42,790 nucleotides of DNA, taken from positions 1 to 42,790 of the forward strand of contig MWDY01000181.1 in NCBI GenBank assembly GCA_002070755.1, given 5' to 3'. This DNA comes from Spirochaetes bacterium ADurb.Bin110. Lineage in GTDB: Bacteria > Spirochaetota > Spirochaetia > Treponematales > Rectinemataceae. A program made the translations under genes and the position numbers. Positions 26,692-35,133 of the stretch are shown in pieces. The notes beneath the pieces were generated by a model, which was given only the letters and a program-made list of their open reading frames with translations, had not been told where the DNA came from and did not search any database. Position 1 is the stretch's first letter; each line of letters opens with the position of its first letter.

Positions 26692-27689
26692 TTGTCGAAA
26701 CTCGAGATAGAAAGAGCAACATCTACAAGTTGCTGTGCATTGATCCTAACAGGCTGGCTAACGAAGGTTGATCCTTGCTGCTCGATCGGAGTGTCGGGAG
26801 AAATGCCAATACCATAAGAGCCTAGCTTGGAAGAAACCATAACCCAAAGAAAACGAACGATGGGCTTAAATGTGCGTGCACTTTGCTCATCCTTCATTTG
26901 TATCTTGAAAATGGTACGATACATAGCAAAAGGGCTGCCTTTTGGAGGACTTGTTGCTTCGCGGGTCGCACTCATCAAAATGCCTTCGAAAGGCAAAGTG
27001 ACCCCTTCCATAATAGGCAACTGACTGACGATTGAAGATTTGGCATCGATATAGATAGCAAAATCCATGGCATTTGCGAGCACTCCGCTCTTGGTAGCTA
27101 GTGTAGTTGCTCCAGGATTGGTGATAGGAGAAGTAGGGGGCATCCATGTTGCAAGGTGAACTTGGCCCCTGCCTGGATTTCGGGCATATAGACTTCCTGA
27201 TTTTAGAGCATAACCGCCATTGATCTTTTTCCAGTTAGAATCAAGGCTAAAAGAGAGAGAAGTCAAAAGATCGGGAAAATTCCCTGCAAACACAGCTTCT
27301 AAAGCCGGTTGGCCTTTATCGGTGAGTGAGATTCCTATTCCTGCAACTTGCGCTCTAGTCAATAGCTTGTCGATTTTAGCCCGATCGATTGGCTTTGAAG
27401 GTTCTTTCTTCTCTTCTGATTTATTCGATTTATCAGAAGCAATAGCCACAAGAGCCTCGATTGTTGAATCATTCAATGATGCAGCGATATCACGAAGAAA
27501 AATATCTCCTGAACGTAGAATGATCTGAGGCGTTTTTTCGAAATGATCGAATATCCCTGCAATAGCTATCTCTTTGGGCACTGAGGAGCAGGAGACAATA
27601 GAAATATAGATTGTTGCCAATAGAATAATGCTTGCAATCGATGTATTTTTTATTCTGCTCTCTTTCCTATTATTTAGTGAAAATCGCAT
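26688..27689 (-). CDS. Predicted lipoprotein of unknown function
   Basis: No family recognised. The N-terminus has a basic region, a hydrophobic stretch and a lipobox IVSC with Cys34, followed by SSVPKE, so export and lipidation are likely. The mature part has an acidic and lysine-rich spacer (about residues 86-106, SDKSNKSEEKKEPSK) between two apparently folded regions. It may be a surface or periplasmic lipoprotein. AAGGA lies 11 bases before ATG 27689. Its stop codon overlaps the stop of the convergent hydrolase-like gene by four bases. 333 residues. Confidence 0.7.
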   Translation of the reverse strand: MRFSLNNRKESRIKNTSIASIILLATIYISIVSCSSVPKEIAIAGIFDHFEKTPQIILRSGDIFLRDIAASLNDSTIEALVAIASDKSNKSEEKKEPSKPIDRAKIDKLLTRAQVAGIGISLTDKGQPALEAVFAGNFPDLLTSLSFSLDSNWKKINGGYALKSGSLYARNPGRGQVHLATWMPPTSPITNPGATTLATKSGVLANAMDFAIYIDAKSSIVSQLPIMEGVTLPFEGILMSATREATSPPKGSPFAMYRTIFKIQMKDEQSARTFKPIVRFLWVMVSSKLGSYGIGISPDTPIEQQGSTFVSQPVRINAQQLVDVALSISSFDN

Positions 27690-27730
27690 AAAGACTGAAT
27701 TCCTTTCTTGTTTTTGAGTAAGCTAAGCAG

Positions 27731-27739
27731 AATATATCA
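27731..27739 (-). promoter_or_regulatory. Extended -10 promoter candidate for the lipoprotein gene
   Basis: TGATATATT on the minus strand, an extended -10 form (TG, one base, TATATT), 41 bases upstream of the ATG. No matching -35 box at the usual distance. Confidence 0.3.
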
Positions 27740-27878
27740 CGGAATCCTCGAGAATAGCGAGCAAGGAGATGGAGGACGATGAATCTATCGAATTCTATAT
27801 GGTTAGAAGGTAGAATCAATCTAGCTATATCCTTACCTCTATGGTGACATTTTGATTCAAAGCATGTTATTTTGGATA

Positions 27879-27905
27879 TTGAATCTATATTTTGGCTGAT
27901 AAAAT
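27879..27905 (+). promoter_or_regulatory. Weak promoter candidate for ndk
   Basis: TTGAAT (27879-27884), a short 15-base spacer and TAAAAT (27900-27905), 20 bases before the ndk start. The spacer is below optimum. The rest of the 236-base gap before ndk is AT-rich and holds no recognisable gene. Confidence 0.3.
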
Positions 27906-27925
27906 AGTACATGGAGGTTTAGAAT

Positions 27926-28375
27926 ATGGCCACTGAGCGAACATTTGCGATGCTCAAGCCTGGTGTCCTGTCCCGGCGTGTTGTTGGAGAGATAATCTCG
28001 AAGATCGAACGAAAGGGCTTCAAAATCATAGGTTTGAAGATGATGAGTGTCACTAGAGATCTTGCTGAAAGACAATATGCTGAACACAAGGGGAAGCCTT
28101 TTTATTTAGATCTTTTGGACTATATTACGTCGGGACCTGTCTTGGTAATGGTTCTCGAAGCGGATCAAGCAATTAAGCTTTTCAGGCTTTTGTGCGGTTT
28201 GACAAGTCCCGACCAAGCTCTTCCTGGTACTATAAGAGGAGATTATGCAATGCACACGAGTATCAATATCATCCATGCTTCCGATTCGAAGGAATCCGCT
28301 GCGCGGGAAATTGGCCTTTTTTTCAAACCAGAAGAGATGATCGATTGGGAAGATGCCAATCAGAATTGGATATAA
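27926..28375 (+). CDS. ndk: Nucleoside diphosphate kinase
   Basis: Transfers the gamma-phosphate of ATP to nucleoside diphosphates through a phospho-His intermediate. The N-terminus TFAMLKPGVL, the segment RGDYA and the active-site His117 in NIIHASDS are the family hallmarks. Length 149 residues is typical. GGAGG sits 8 bases before ATG 27926. Followed after 67 bases by the M3 peptidase gene. Confidence 0.97.
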   Translation: MATERTFAMLKPGVLSRRVVGEIISKIERKGFKIIGLKMMSVTRDLAERQYAEHKGKPFYLDLLDYITSGPVLVMVLEADQAIKLFRLLCGLTSPDQALPGTIRGDYAMHTSINIIHASDSKESAAREIGLFFKPEEMIDWEDANQNWI

Positions 28376-28394
28376 ATTAAGAGAAAGTTATATA
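28366..28394 (+). promoter_or_regulatory. Promoter candidate for the M3 oligopeptidase gene
   Basis: TTGGAT (28366-28371), a 17-base spacer and TATATA (28389-28394). The -35 box lies inside the last codons of ndk and the -10 box is 48 bases before the next start. Both boxes are only partial matches. Confidence 0.35.
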
Positions 28395-28442
28395 TAAGAT
28401 AAATCATATCTTTAAGAAGCACATACCAAAGAAGGGGGTCTT

Positions 28443-30239
28443 ATGTCAAAGACTGCTGAAATACCATGCTGGAATCTTGATGATGTTTTTCATGGCTTTG
28501 AATCCGAAGAATACCAAAAAGCAAAAAACGAGATCAAAACCCTGCTGGAAAACCTGGGGATCGAGCTTGAGAATGCCAAACCGCCATCCGATATAAGAGG
28601 CACGGCCGACTGGCTATTCGAGCTTCTAGGCAAGGTAGATCGGCTCGAGACGCTTGCAGATACACTATCTGCTTATGTCCAAGCACGTTTTAGCACCGAT
28701 ACTCGGGATGCGCTCGTGCTTCAGGAGCTTGGAAAGGTAGAGGAGCTTCTTGTCCCTGCCACAAAGATCCTCGTGCTCTTCCGCAATCTGCTTGCTCGCT
28801 ATGAAAAGAAAATAAAGAAAGCCATATCACAGGACAACAGATTCGTAGACTATGCTTTTGTACTAGAGGAGGCACTGATGTTCCAAAAGCATCAGATGTT
28901 ACCTCAACTTGAAGATCTAGCCGCGGATCTTGGTCGCTCAGGGGCTGATGCGTGGTCTAGGCTTCAGGATTCGATACTTGCAAATGCTAGCGCCATGTGG
29001 AATGAAGCAACAGGGGAACGCAAGACAATGGTAGAGCTCCGAAACCTCGCTTATGATGCGGAGCGCTCAATTCGAGAGAAAGCCTTCCGGCTTGAGCTTT
29101 CTATTTGGAAAACATACGAGATACCAGTAGCAGCCGCTCTCAATGGTGTAAAAGGCACTGTGTTGACATTGAATAAGAGAAGAGGCTGGGAGAGTGCCCT
29201 CGATGTTTCGCTTGCTCAAGCTAGAATATCGAGGGCGACACTCGAAGCCTTAATAGGCGCTATGGAGGAGTCTCTTCCCATGTGGTGGCGTTATTTGCAC
29301 GCCAAAGCGCGGCTTTTAGGTCTTGAGAAGCTATCATTCTTCGATCTCTTTGCGCCTCTACAGAATCAAGGAGCCGTGATTCAGAGCTATAGCTGGCCAG
29401 AAGCAAAAGACTTCATTGTCAAACAGTTTGGTAGTTTTGATGAAGAAATGGCCCGCTTTGCAGAAAAGGCCTTCGAAAACAGATGGATCGATGCTCGGCC
29501 ACGCGAAGGGAAAGTGGGCGGTGCATATTGCACACACTTCCCTGCGGCTAAACAACCCAGAGTCCTCTGCAATTTCGATGGCTCTTATTCCTCTCTTATA
29601 ACCATTGCACATGAACTAGGTCATGCTTGGCATTATGAGAATATAAAGGATTTGCCGAGCTTGCTTTCTCAGTATCCAATGACGCTAGCTGAGACTGCTT
29701 CCATATTTTCTGAGACCTTGGTATCCAATGCTGCCATGGCCACTATGGAAGAAGACGCTAGATTACCTCTTATCGAGCTCCATCTGCAGGATGCTTGTCA
29801 GGTTATAGTCGATATTCTTTCTCGTTATTATTTCGAGCATGATGTATTCAAAGAGCGGGCAAAAGGCGAGATAACGCCCGAGCGATTATGCGATCTGATG
29901 CTTCAAGCCCAAGCGAAAACTTATGGACAGCCTCTCCGAGAAGACGAGCGTCATCCTTATATGTGGGCCGTCAAAAGCCATTATTATATTCCGGGACTTT
30001 CCTTCTACAATTTTCCATACGCTTTTGGTCAGCTCTTTGGAATGGGGCTCTATAGCATCTATAAGAAAGAAGGCCAATCCTTCGCAGCTCAGTACCGTGA
30101 GCTTTTGCGGTCGACGGGCTCATTGCCTACAGCAGAAGTAGCCAAGCGCGCGGGCTTCGACATCGAAAAACCTGCATTCTGGCAGAGTGCTATGAAAACA
30201 TTTGAACAAGAAGTGGAATTTCTCGAGGCTCGGAGCTGA
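28443..30239 (+). CDS. pepF: M3-family oligoendopeptidase (PepF-like)
   Basis: Cytoplasmic zinc metallopeptidase that degrades short peptides. The zinc site HELGH is at residues 390-394 within TIAHELGHAWHYE, with the downstream Glu in MTLAETASIFSET, characteristic of the M3B clan. No signal peptide. 598 residues, matching PepF/oligoendopeptidase F. AGAAGGGGG precedes ATG 28443. It converges on lysS with 24 bases between the stops; a small hairpin there has no T-run. Confidence 0.93.
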   Translation: MSKTAEIPCWNLDDVFHGFESEEYQKAKNEIKTLLENLGIELENAKPPSDIRGTADWLFELLGKVDRLETLADTLSAYVQARFSTDTRDALVLQELGKVEELLVPATKILVLFRNLLARYEKKIKKAISQDNRFVDYAFVLEEALMFQKHQMLPQLEDLAADLGRSGADAWSRLQDSILANASAMWNEATGERKTMVELRNLAYDAERSIREKAFRLELSIWKTYEIPVAAALNGVKGTVLTLNKRRGWESALDVSLAQARISRATLEALIGAMEESLPMWWRYLHAKARLLGLEKLSFFDLFAPLQNQGAVIQSYSWPEAKDFIVKQFGSFDEEMARFAEKAFENRWIDARPREGKVGGAYCTHFPAAKQPRVLCNFDGSYSSLITIAHELGHAWHYENIKDLPSLLSQYPMTLAETASIFSETLVSNAAMATMEEDARLPLIELHLQDACQVIVDILSRYYFEHDVFKERAKGEITPERLCDLMLQAQAKTYGQPLREDERHPYMWAVKSHYYIPGLSFYNFPYAFGQLFGMGLYSIYKKEGQSFAAQYRELLRSTGSLPTAEVAKRAGFDIEKPAFWQSAMKTFEQEVEFLEARS

Positions 30240-30263
30240 ACCAGATGGCCTTGAGATAGCCTC

Positions 30264-31850
30264 TCAATAGGCAGCTAGAATCGATAAGACCTTTTCTTTT
30301 CCAAGCGTCTTGAGGAATCCTGCGAGCCTTGGCCCTTGATCTTTGCCTATGAGAGCCTGATATGCTGCCATAAAAAGCTTTTTAGGTTCTATATTGCTAG
30401 CTTGAGCCACGGCATAGATTGCCTCAGCAATCTCGTTTTCGGAATCATAGGCATCGAGCCTTGCTATGACTTCATCCCGAAAGCGCCGCAATGCATTCAT
30501 CTCTGCTTCGGGAAGAGTAGCAACTTCGCCGGGCTTACGCAGAAAGAATCTGAAGTCCTCTGGTGCGCATTCGGTTATCCAATACCAAGCGCATTGAGCC
30601 CTTCGTCTAACGCGTGCTTCTTGCGAAGGCTTTAATCCTGGAAGAAGCGACAGCACAGCATCTATATCACCTAGATGAATCTGTAATAGATTGCAAAGGT
30701 GTCGAAATGGTATCTGATAAGGCATTTCCTCTGGAACACTGTCCACCTGAGACAGCTCATATATGCGGCGTTCTAGCGTCTCGACTTCTTCGTTCTTCGC
30801 TTTTTCGACTCCCCAATAGATTCGCTCTGTCTTATCGTAATCTTCATAGATTTTGATAACATCGAGATCGAAACTGATCACGAACTCTGTATTTGGGCGA
30901 GTGCTGGCAAAGAGATAGCGCACTATTTCTGGCTGGTAGACTCGCAACAGGTCCTGAAGATCTACAACCTTGCCTTTTGACGAAGACATTTTGCCAGGCG
31001 AGCCCTTGATACCGATAAAATCGTAGCGGAAGGTCACGGGTGGCTTTCTGCCATAAACCTCTTCGACTACATGTTTAGAGGTGTCGAAAGACCCCCCTTG
31101 AGAATGATGGTCCTTGCCCGCTGGTTCAAAATCGACCTTTTCGTAAGCCCAACGCATGGGCCAATCGACGCGCCACAGGAGCTTTGCTCCTTTAAGTGTT
31201 CGAATGTCTCCTTTTTCTCGAAAACCGCAGGTTTCGCAATGGTAACTCAAGCCCCATTCGCCATCCCACTCATCGATATCTGTGGTATCACGGTTGCAGT
31301 TCGAGCAGAACACCGAAACAGGCCACCATTCGCCCTGAATCTTATGATCTTCATCGCGATATTTATCGAGGATTGTCTTTAGGTGTTCGCGCATCTCAAG
31401 AGCACGGCGCATACCGGATGCATATGCACCCGAGCGATATCGTTGAGCTTGGTATATGAATTCAGGGTAGATTCCTACCTCGGGCAGCACTTTCTCGACA
31501 TCGACTTCATGATGGCGTGCATAGGATTCATCGCGACCCCAAGGGTCTGGAACCATGGTTATCGGAAATCTTAGGTATTTTTCTAGTAATTCGGGATTTG
31601 GCATATTGAGAGGTACTTTTCTGAAAACATCGTAATCATCCCAGCTGTAGATGAATTTGACATTCTTGCCCCTATCTCTAAGTGCTCGAACCACAAGTTC
31701 TACCGATATCATTTCGCGAAAATTTCCAACATGAACTGTTCCCGAAGGAGTAATCCCCGATGCACAGGTATACAGGTCTTTTTCGCCCCATGTGTCTATG
31801 ATTGTTTTGGCTGTCTGATCAGCCCAGTGGATAGATTTGTTCTGTTCCAT
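30264..31850 (-). CDS. lysS: Class I lysyl-tRNA synthetase (archaeal type)
   Basis: Charges tRNA-Lys with lysine. It has the class I HIGH-like motif in TPSGTVHVGNFREM near the N-terminus, the KMSKS-like motif KMSSSKGKVV, and a zinc knuckle with CSNC and CETC. These mark the class I enzyme found in most archaea and a few bacteria, notably spirochaetes, rather than class II LysS. 528 residues. ATG 31850 has no ribosome binding site; a -10 box ends 8 bases upstream. Confidence 0.96.
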   Translation of the reverse strand: MEQNKSIHWADQTAKTIIDTWGEKDLYTCASGITPSGTVHVGNFREMISVELVVRALRDRGKNVKFIYSWDDYDVFRKVPLNMPNPELLEKYLRFPITMVPDPWGRDESYARHHEVDVEKVLPEVGIYPEFIYQAQRYRSGAYASGMRRALEMREHLKTILDKYRDEDHKIQGEWWPVSVFCSNCNRDTTDIDEWDGEWGLSYHCETCGFREKGDIRTLKGAKLLWRVDWPMRWAYEKVDFEPAGKDHHSQGGSFDTSKHVVEEVYGRKPPVTFRYDFIGIKGSPGKMSSSKGKVVDLQDLLRVYQPEIVRYLFASTRPNTEFVISFDLDVIKIYEDYDKTERIYWGVEKAKNEEVETLERRIYELSQVDSVPEEMPYQIPFRHLCNLLQIHLGDIDAVLSLLPGLKPSQEARVRRRAQCAWYWITECAPEDFRFFLRKPGEVATLPEAEMNALRRFRDEVIARLDAYDSENEIAEAIYAVAQASNIEPKKLFMAAYQALIGKDQGPRLAGFLKTLGKEKVLSILAAY

Positions 31851-31858
31851 GTCGTGGA

Positions 31859-31886
31859 AGTATAACGATATTTGCGTTTTTGTAGA
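31859..31886 (-). promoter_or_regulatory. Candidate lysS promoter abutting the start codon
   Basis: On the minus strand TCTACA (31886-31881), a 16-base spacer and TATACT (31864-31859). Eight bases separate the -10 box from the ATG, predicting a leader of about 0-3 bases, like the arrangement before dnaE. Confidence 0.4.
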
Positions 31887-31940
31887 ATAGCAGCTGCCAA
31901 TGAGGAGCTTTAGTAGGGTTTGAATTCCAATGAACAGTGC

Positions 31941-33038
31941 TTACACTGCCAGGACCCCTTGTTCGATGATAGCGATTTCTTCACCAGTAGGCATGAGGAG
32001 CACTACCGTAGGGGATCTTACAAGTCCATCTAAGTGAATAAGAGCTGGCGCATCTTCATCGTAATTCGATCCGATTGCAAAATGAATGGTACCCATGACT
32101 TTCTCATCTTCCAACATATTGCCCGAAATATGAGCAGCCGAATTGAGTCCAATGCCAAATTCTCCTAGATGGCGGGCATTTGTACCGTATGCGAGCGCTA
32201 TCTCTGGAGACATTCCTTTCTCGCTTACAAGGCTAGAAGCCATAGAAAGCCCTTGCATCATTGCTGCATCTAGTCTTTTCGCTTCGTTTCCACCTTCGAT
32301 GCCGATAACATAACCGCCCCGTACAGAGCACACAATGGGCTCCTCAATGACAATATCTCTCTCTATATCCGCAATAGACCCATCGAACACAATCGTACCT
32401 TCTGTCGATTTCAAAGCCGGAGAAATAAAAACCTCACCTGCAGGCAGATTACCTCCTTTGCCTGGATAGCGAAAATCCCCGTCATCCAACATTGCCTTGC
32501 GCTCGAGTATCGAGAATACAATATCGGTGCCACCAGGGCTCCGGACAAGGACCGTGCTTGCCCGATCGAGAAGACTCGCGAGTTCTGCTGCGGTCCTGCG
32601 CATTGTCTTATAATCGATTGGAACAGTTCTCAGAAAGATGTCCTTTGTAATTCCTGGTGCCCAGACTGCGCGCATCGCTTTGAGGCCGTGCAAGAGATAA
32701 TTGAAGATATGGTCATAAGAGCGACCATCGGGAGCGAAGAGAGGCGATGCAAGCCTGGCCTTATCTTTACCTAGTTTTTCATTCGAAATCGAGAGCAGCA
32801 CATCGGGAGATTCTTCGATCGCTCTGATAACTTCATCGTCTGCAAAATCGTGTTGGCTTTTAACTGGCTGAAGCAAAAAACGCACTTTTGCCCCTATTGC
32901 AGAAGCCTTTTTTGCAAAGGCTTTTGCTATCTCTTCCTGTTCGGTCTCAGGGTTGGAGATAATTAAAAGCCTTTCTGATTCTTTTACATCGAGACATTGA
33001 GTAAGTGCCACTTGTGCAACTTCTGCGAGGGTATACAT
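31941..33038 (-). CDS. M29-family (AmpS-like) aminopeptidase
   Basis: Probable cytosolic metallo-aminopeptidase. The C-terminal half shows the M29 metal-site pattern: Glu in NLPAGEVFI, Glu in RHLGEFGIG, His in GTIHFAIGSNYDE and the closing His-x-Asp in LIHLD. 365 residues, near the family length. The ATG at 33038 is chosen because GGAGG lies 7 bases upstream; the frame runs seven codons further into tsaD. The A of this ATG is the last base of the tsaD stop (TGATG), so translation is coupled. Confidence 0.85.
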   Translation of the reverse strand: MYTLAEVAQVALTQCLDVKESERLLIISNPETEQEEIAKAFAKKASAIGAKVRFLLQPVKSQHDFADDEVIRAIEESPDVLLSISNEKLGKDKARLASPLFAPDGRSYDHIFNYLLHGLKAMRAVWAPGITKDIFLRTVPIDYKTMRRTAAELASLLDRASTVLVRSPGGTDIVFSILERKAMLDDGDFRYPGKGGNLPAGEVFISPALKSTEGTIVFDGSIADIERDIVIEEPIVCSVRGGYVIGIEGGNEAKRLDAAMMQGLSMASSLVSEKGMSPEIALAYGTNARHLGEFGIGLNSAAHISGNMLEDEKVMGTIHFAIGSNYDEDAPALIHLDGLVRSPTVVLLMPTGEEIAIIEQGVLAV

Positions 33039-34057
33039 CAACCGTCCTCCTGATGCCACTTAAAATCCGCAAAACGAGAGTTTGGAGCTAGATCCCAGCC
33101 ATCCGTCTCTCCTCGCTGAAAATAATGCCATGCAATACCAGCAACCATAGCTCCATTATCTCCGCAGAGCGAAAGAGGAGGGAAATGCACATGCAAATCT
33201 TGCTTTGCTTCAAGTTTTCGTCTTAGGTATGCGTTAGCTGCAACCCCGCCACCCACAACAACTGTATTGATACCTGTATCCTGTACTGCACGATAGAGGC
33301 GGGATAGTAGTATATCTATTGCTGTTTTTCTAAAACTTGCAGCTATGTTTTCTGGCGTAACCTCTGCCCCTGGCCTAAGATATGAGGAGAGATGATAGAT
33401 GACTGCCGTCTTAAGCCCTGAATAGGAAACATCATAACGATGCTCTCCTTTATGCAGAGAGGGCATGGGGAATTTAAAGGCCTTTTCATCGCCTTTCTCC
33501 GCAAGATTGTCGATTGCAATACCACCTGGGTAACCAAAGCCATAGTACTTAGCGACTTTATCGAAGGCCTCTCCTGCTGCATCGTCGATTGTCCTTCCAA
33601 GCACCTCAATTCTATTGAAATTTTCTGCACGGCAGAGAATCGTATGCCCGCCCGACACAAGGAGCCCAAGAAACGGATAGTTGATAGGTTCGATCAGCTG
33701 AGGAGCATAGAGATGAGCAAGCATATGATTTACGCCTTTGAAAGGAAGCTTCATAGACCACGCGAGTGCTTTTGCAAAGGACAATCCGACAACAAGAGAA
33801 CCTATAAGACCAGGCATCGCGGTTGCTGCTACACCTTCTATAGAAGATGCCTTGATTCCAGCCTCAAATAGAGCGCGCTTTACCACGCCCATGATCCATT
33901 CTATATGAGCCCTGCTTGCGACTTCCGGCACTACACCCTGATATCGCTCATGGAGTGGAATTTGAGTCATGATTACATTGGAAAGAATATGTCGTCCGTC
34001 CTCCACGATTGCGGCGGCGCACTCATCGCAGGAAGTCTCAATCCCCAGGATCCGCAT
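33038..34057 (-). CDS. tsaD: tRNA N6-adenosine threonylcarbamoyltransferase TsaD
   Basis: Transfers threonylcarbamoyl to A37 of tRNAs that read ANN codons, together with TsaB and TsaE. The N-terminus MRILGIETSCDE, metal ligands His111 and His115 (NHMLAHLYAP), LLVSGGHT and VVVGGGVAANAYLR are all hallmark sequences of the ASKHA-fold enzyme. 339 residues, full length. It overlaps the upstream deacetylase gene by 20 bases, and the M29 gene by one base. Confidence 0.97.
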   Translation of the reverse strand: MRILGIETSCDECAAAIVEDGRHILSNVIMTQIPLHERYQGVVPEVASRAHIEWIMGVVKRALFEAGIKASSIEGVAATAMPGLIGSLVVGLSFAKALAWSMKLPFKGVNHMLAHLYAPQLIEPINYPFLGLLVSGGHTILCRAENFNRIEVLGRTIDDAAGEAFDKVAKYYGFGYPGGIAIDNLAEKGDEKAFKFPMPSLHKGEHRYDVSYSGLKTAVIYHLSSYLRPGAEVTPENIAASFRKTAIDILLSRLYRAVQDTGINTVVVGGGVAANAYLRRKLEAKQDLHVHFPPLSLCGDNGAMVAGIAWHYFQRGETDGWDLAPNSRFADFKWHQEDG

Positions 34058-35102
34058 TGCCTGAATTCTCTTTTGCCTGCATTTTCATGTATTGGCTAAT
34101 GGTTGAGAGCGAATAACCTTGTTGCACCAGTTCAGGATAGATTTCCATCAGTGTAGATGCAAGCTTGGATGACCATACATGGCCAATCATCACAGCTGCG
34201 CCCTTTTGCCGAGCAATCTGCTTTCCTTCTTCTATTGCAGCAAGAATTGATTCGCGGTCGCTATTATTATCCAGAAACACATCGCGCTCCATATATTGCG
34301 TTCCTATTTTTTGGCTCAACTCTGCGCACACAGTTCCAGGAGCCGTGAGAGAATTAACATAATATATGCCACGTTCCTTCGCAAGCTTCAGAATTGGAAT
34401 CATACAATTTGAATCGCGGGTTACAGCAGAGCCCATATGATTGTTCATGCCTACAGGAGGATATGGAAGGCTATCGATATTTTCAGCGATTGTCTTTTCT
34501 ATGGTTGCTTCATCCATTGAACAATAGACAGCGTGGGGGCCTGGGTCATTGCCTCCTAAGGCCTCCATAGGCTGATGAAGTATTAGCTCTTTTCCATACT
34601 GGTGTATTGCAATCGCAGAATCGTTGCTATGTGGAAGTTGAGGGAGAACGGCCAGAGTAATCGGAAAGGGAAGGTGGAGAAAGGCATCGAGTTCTCCGTT
34701 ATTATAGCCCACATCGTCGATCACAATGATGAGCGTAGGCTGAGCTACACCACTTGGCAGGGCTGACAGTTGATCAGTAGAACTATAAGGTTCATCTTTT
34801 TCGCTTCCAGCTTTCTTGACTTCTTCTTCGGTTCCAGCCTGGATGTCTAAATCTGATGCTGTTCTTTTGGAGATCGAAGTTTTTCCCTTCCTTTCTTCAG
34901 GTGGAATGACTTCTAGATCTTCGTATCCTGGAGGTAGCTCAATTACATATTCAGGTGTTCCATAGGGGACATCCTTGGCCTTACTTAGCGAGTCTTTTGA
35001 CATGATAGAATTAACTATTATTAGAGCGGCGATTGCCAAAAAAGCAGCGCTAGAAAGTAATATTGCATGATAAGAGGCTTTATGATTGCGCTTTTTCCTC
35101 AC
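34038..35102 (-). CDS. Divergent polysaccharide deacetylase family protein (YibQ-like), membrane anchored
   Basis: Extracytoplasmic protein with an N-terminal basic region and one membrane segment (about residues 13-31), then a Glu/Lys/Ser-rich linker to about residue 120, then a COG2861-type deacetylase fold. Visible conserved segments are LIIVIDDVGYNN, ELILHQPME, GMNNHMGSAVT, YYVNSLTAPGT, RDVFLDN and MIGHVW. The function of this branch is unproven; envelope glycan modification is the usual suggestion. The start is GTG at 35102, because the nearby ATG at 35110 is closed by a stop after three codons. It starts 31 bases after the sigma gene and overlaps tsaD. Confidence 0.82.
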   Translation of the reverse strand: MRKKRNHKASYHAILLSSAAFLAIAALIIVNSIMSKDSLSKAKDVPYGTPEYVIELPPGYEDLEVIPPEERKGKTSISKRTASDLDIQAGTEEEVKKAGSEKDEPYSSTDQLSALPSGVAQPTLIIVIDDVGYNNGELDAFLHLPFPITLAVLPQLPHSNDSAIAIHQYGKELILHQPMEALGGNDPGPHAVYCSMDEATIEKTIAENIDSLPYPPVGMNNHMGSAVTRDSNCMIPILKLAKERGIYYVNSLTAPGTVCAELSQKIGTQYMERDVFLDNNSDRESILAAIEEGKQIARQKGAAVMIGHVWSSKLASTLMEIYPELVQQGYSLSTISQYMKMQAKENSGNADPGD

Positions 35103-35133
35103 GCCTTCATCGTAGCTTGGACAGAATGGTTTA

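Noticed and set aside
27779..27847. A 22-codon ORF upstream of ndk preceded by AAGGAGATGGAGG.
   Set aside because: The ribosome binding site is good, but no promoter is visible upstream, the peptide matches nothing I know, and it ends 78 bases before ndk with no attenuator structure. Too weak to list as a gene.
28400..28416. AAGATA / TATCTT inverted repeat upstream of the M3 peptidase gene.
   Set aside because: Six AT pairs in very AT-rich sequence are expected by chance, and it has no link to a promoter box of good quality.
30251..30267. Small hairpin TTGAGA / TCTCAA between the convergent pepF and lysS genes.
   Set aside because: No T-run follows on either strand and the stem is only six pairs, so it is not a convincing terminator.
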